Shown: in pieces, positions 5,082 to 7,380 of the stretch
Position numbering within the stretch: position 1 is the stretch's first letter
Layout: each line of letters opens with the position of its first letter
Assembly: GCA_013205645.1 (NCBI GenBank)
Contig: JABMMH010000394.1
Span: 1-7,380, forward strand
Length of the DNA stretch: 7,380 bases
Origin: Polaromonas sp.
GTDB lineage: Bacteria; Pseudomonadota; Gammaproteobacteria; Burkholderiales; Burkholderiaceae_C
Direction: 5' to 3'
Notes under the pieces: generated by a model
What the model saw: the letters and a program-made list of their open reading frames with translations, nothing else
The model's database searches: none
What the model was told of the DNA's origin: nothing
Program-made: the position numbers and the translations under genes

Positions 5082-7351
5082 TGAAAACAAAACCCACCGA
5101 ACGAGCGCTGAAAGTGGTCGGCACAAGCCCGGTTCGGCCAGACGGCGTGCCCAAGGTCACCGGCGCAGCCCAATATGGCGCAGACTACTCACTGCCCAGC
5201 ATGCTCTGGGCCAGTATTTTGCGGTCGCCACATGCCCACGCGACTATCCGCTCGATTGACCTGTCCAAGGCGCGTGCGTTGCCGGGCGTCAAATGCGTGA
5301 TCATCGGCAGCGACCTGCCGGAACAAAAATTTGAATACGTCGGCCCGGAGCGTGTGGCTGTCAATTACTGGCACATGACGCGCAACGTGTTGGCGCGTGA
5401 AAAGGTGCTTTACGAGGGCCATGCGCTGGCCGCTGTTGCCGCCACGACCCAAGCTATCGCTGAGGCGGCCTTGCGGCTGATCGAGGTTGACTACGACGTA
5501 CTGCCCCATGTCATTGACGTGGATGAGGCGATGAAAGTCGATGCTCCCTTGCTGTTTTCAGACATGCTGACACGCGGCGTTGAACCGGTGCCCAACCGTC
5601 CTTCCAATATTACCAAGCGAGTCGAGTTCAAGATCGGAAGTCTGGATTCAGGCTTTGCCTCGGCCGACGAAGTCGTCGAGATGAGCTTCAAAACCGCGCC
5701 CGTGCACCAGGGTTATATCGAGCCGCACGCGTGCCTCGCGCGCTTTGGTGCAGATGGTCAGGCTGAGCTGTGGTCATCGAGCCAAGGGCACTTCTTTGTG
5801 CGGGCTTACACGGCCAAACTGCTCGGCATGGCGATCGGCGATCTGCTGGTGCATCCGGCTGAAATCGGTGGTGGTTTCGGCGGCAAAACCGTGGTCTATG
5901 TTGAGCCGATTGCTGCACTGCTGTCGCGCAAGACCGGCCATCCCGTCAAGATCATGATGAGCCGCGAAGACGTTTTCAGGGCCACGGGGCCGACCTCTGG
6001 CTCGTCCATGACCGTCAAGCTGGGCGTCAAAAAAGACGGTACCTTGGTGGCCGCCGACGGCTTGTTCAAATTTCAAGCTGGCGCTTTCCCCGGCGCACCC
6101 GTCATGAACGCCGCCTTGTGCGCGTTTGCGCCGTATGTGATTCAAAACGTGCGCACGGTGGGCTTTGACGTTGTCAGCAACCGCCCCAAGGTCGCGGCCT
6201 ACCGCGCCCCGGGCTCGCCGATTTCTGCCTTTGCCGTCGAAAGCGTCCTTGACGTGTTGGCGGCCAAGATCGGTATGGACCCCTTGACGCTCAGGCTCAA
6301 AAATGCGGTTCAAACCGGCTCGCCGACAGTGCAGGGCGCACCTCACACGCACGATGGTTTTGCCGAGACGATTCAGGCCTTGGTCGATCATCCCGGTTAC
6401 CGCGCACCGTTGGGCAAGAACCAAGGCCGCGGCGTGGCCTCTGGCTTTTGGTTCAACGGCGGCGGCGAATCTAGCGCCACCGTGCATGTCAACGAAGACG
6501 GCTCGGTTTCTTTGGCGACCGGCAGCATGGACGTCGGTGGTTCACGCGCATCGATGGCTTTGATGGCGGCCGAGACCTTGGGCGTGCCTTACGACAAAGT
6601 CCGCTCCATCGTGGCCGACACCGCCTCGATTGGCTACAACCATGTCACCGGTGGTTCGCGCGTCACTTTTGCAACCGGCATCGCCGTGGTCGATGCCTGC
6701 AACAAGATCATTGAGAACCTGCGCTTGCGGGCTGCTGTGATGTGGAAAATTGACATCGACAACGTCATCTGGGAAGACGGCTATGCCCGAGTCCGTGACA
6801 GCAGCGTCGGCGACTTTGAGCCGCTGTCGCTCAAAGCCATCGCCGCCCAGCGGGCGCTCACGGGTGGGCCGATTGCGACCGAAGCTGCGGTCAACGCAAC
6901 CGGTCAGGCACCAGGCTTTTCAACGCAGTTTTGCGATGTCGAAGTCGACCCCGAAACCGGCGCGGTCAAAATATTGCGCTTTGTTGCAGCCCAAGACGTC
7001 GGTCGCGCCATCCACCGGCGCTACGTCGAAGGTCAAATTCATGGTGGCGTGGTGCAAGGGATTGGCTGGGCCTTGAATGAGGAGTACATCTACAACTCGG
7101 ACGGGCGCCTTGCCAACGCGGGCTTCCTCGATTACCGCATTCCAGTGGCCTCAGATTTACCGATGATTGAAGCCGTGATCGTCGAAGTGCCCAACCCCAA
7201 CCACCCCTTCGGCGTGAAGGGGGCTGGCGAGGTCAGCATTGTGCCGGCGATGGCCGCCATTGCGAACGCAATAGCAGACGCTGTCGGCAGGCGCATGACT
7301 GAGCTGCCGATGTCGCCGCCCAAAGTGCTGGCGGCGATCGATGCGCCTTAA
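5081..7351 (+). CDS. Molybdenum hydroxylase large subunit, molybdopterin-binding (AYRAPGS type)
   Basis: Catalytic subunit, 756 residues from ATG 5081. Seen: an a/b hammerhead domain (about 20-150, with GVPKVTGAAQYGADY at 22-36) is followed by two molybdopterin-binding domains. SSSQGH carries Gln235, matching the Mo-oxo-binding glutamine of CoxL and xanthine dehydrogenase. Further motifs are GGGFGGK (263-269), AYRAPGS (373-379) and, near the end, GVKGAGE with Glu717 in the place of the catalytic glutamate. These support an active Mo hydroxylase. CoxL has cysteine (AYRC) where this protein has Ala376, so it cannot hold the Mo-S-Cu centre of CO dehydrogenase. The common GQG motif reads GGS at 486-488. 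The small-subunit stop TGA overlaps ATG 5081 by one base. ATG 5075, two codons earlier, is the alternative start, with GGGG at 5062-5065 better spaced for it. Substrate unknown. No chaperone gene of the XdhC/CoxI type is visible. Confidence 0.94.
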   Translation: MKTKPTERALKVVGTSPVRPDGVPKVTGAAQYGADYSLPSMLWASILRSPHAHATIRSIDLSKARALPGVKCVIIGSDLPEQKFEYVGPERVAVNYWHMTRNVLAREKVLYEGHALAAVAATTQAIAEAALRLIEVDYDVLPHVIDVDEAMKVDAPLLFSDMLTRGVEPVPNRPSNITKRVEFKIGSLDSGFASADEVVEMSFKTAPVHQGYIEPHACLARFGADGQAELWSSSQGHFFVRAYTAKLLGMAIGDLLVHPAEIGGGFGGKTVVYVEPIAALLSRKTGHPVKIMMSREDVFRATGPTSGSSMTVKLGVKKDGTLVAADGLFKFQAGAFPGAPVMNAALCAFAPYVIQNVRTVGFDVVSNRPKVAAYRAPGSPISAFAVESVLDVLAAKIGMDPLTLRLKNAVQTGSPTVQGAPHTHDGFAETIQALVDHPGYRAPLGKNQGRGVASGFWFNGGGESSATVHVNEDGSVSLATGSMDVGGSRASMALMAAETLGVPYDKVRSIVADTASIGYNHVTGGSRVTFATGIAVVDACNKIIENLRLRAAVMWKIDIDNVIWEDGYARVRDSSVGDFEPLSLKAIAAQRALTGGPIATEAAVNATGQAPGFSTQFCDVEVDPETGAVKILRFVAAQDVGRAIHRRYVEGQIHGGVVQGIGWALNEEYIYNSDGRLANAGFLDYRIPVASDLPMIEAVIVEVPNPNHPFGVKGAGEVSIVPAMAAIANAIADAVGRRMTELPMSPPKVLAAIDAP

Positions 7352-7380
7352 AACAACACAACGCCGCGAATCGACTCGCC
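7348..7380 (-). CDS. 3' end of a convergent gene, possibly a zinc-dependent alcohol dehydrogenase
   Basis: Read on the - strand from the right edge, the sequence encodes GESIRGVVLF followed by TAA (7350-7348). Known: many zinc-dependent alcohol dehydrogenases and S-(hydroxymethyl)glutathione dehydrogenases end in a similar tail, with G-[KE]-S-I-R followed by small hydrophobic residues and an aromatic. Ten residues are too few for certainty; another open frame here could be chance. If real, the gene converges on the molybdenum-subunit gene and the two overlap by the four bases TTAA (7348-7351). Confidence 0.45.
   Translation of the reverse strand, partial: GESIRGVVLF

Noticed and set aside
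5774..6487. 237-codon open frame on the - strand inside the molybdenum-subunit gene
   Set aside because: Antisense shadow of a well-supported gene; composition is biased to R, H, A and G and no family is recognisable.
3722..7351. Annotation as aerobic carbon monoxide dehydrogenase
   Set aside because: The copper-ligand cysteine loop of CoxL is absent (AYRAPGS).

Overview
The window is ordinary metabolic DNA from a high-GC proteobacterium. Codon usage, the EtfA / long acyl-CoA dehydrogenase neighbourhood and the protein style resemble Burkholderiales, probably Comamonadaceae. That placement is from familiarity; no marker gene is present to confirm it. Genes cover nearly all of the sequence and are on the + strand, except a gene fragment entering from the right edge on the - strand.

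Left part (1-3613), flavin-linked acyl-CoA oxidation. The window opens inside etfA, the alpha subunit of electron transfer flavoprotein, which ends at 767 and is followed by a clear intrinsic terminator with a UCCG tetraloop. Next is a 600-residue acyl-CoA dehydrogenase of the long, DmdC-like type (847-2649). Ten bases later comes an FMN enzyme of the nitronate monooxygenase / 2-nitropropane dioxygenase superfamily (2660-3613). The dehydrogenase would pass its electrons to ETF, so etfA and the dehydrogenase make a sensible functional pair. The role of the nitronate monooxygenase-like protein is not evident from the sequence.

Right part (3722-7351), a three-subunit molybdenum hydroxylase. A 108-base spacer holds a possible promoter. 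It is followed by a tightly packed operon: FAD subunit (3722-4594), [2Fe-2S] subunit (4596-5081) and molybdopterin subunit (5081-7351), with a 1-base gap and a 1-base overlap. The order is that of coxMSL, but the active-site loop reads AYRAPGS. That is neither the AYRCSFR loop of true CO dehydrogenase nor the AYRGAGR loop of the so-called form II group. The FAD subunit has no cysteine-rich insert for the extra [4Fe-4S] cluster of 4-hydroxybenzoyl-CoA reductase. The enzyme should hydroxylate (or reduce) an organic substrate, perhaps an N-heterocycle, aldehyde or aromatic compound; the substrate cannot be read from the sequence.

Right edge (7348-7380). The last bases read on the - strand as the tail of a convergent gene ending GESIRGVVLF-stop, resembling the C-terminus of zinc-dependent alcohol dehydrogenases. 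Its stop codon shares the palindrome TTAA with the stop of the molybdenum subunit.

I found no RNA gene, CRISPR array, insertion sequence, phage gene or obvious new system. The most open question is the substrate of the molybdenum hydroxylase, whose cofactor site also departs from the usual GQG motif.
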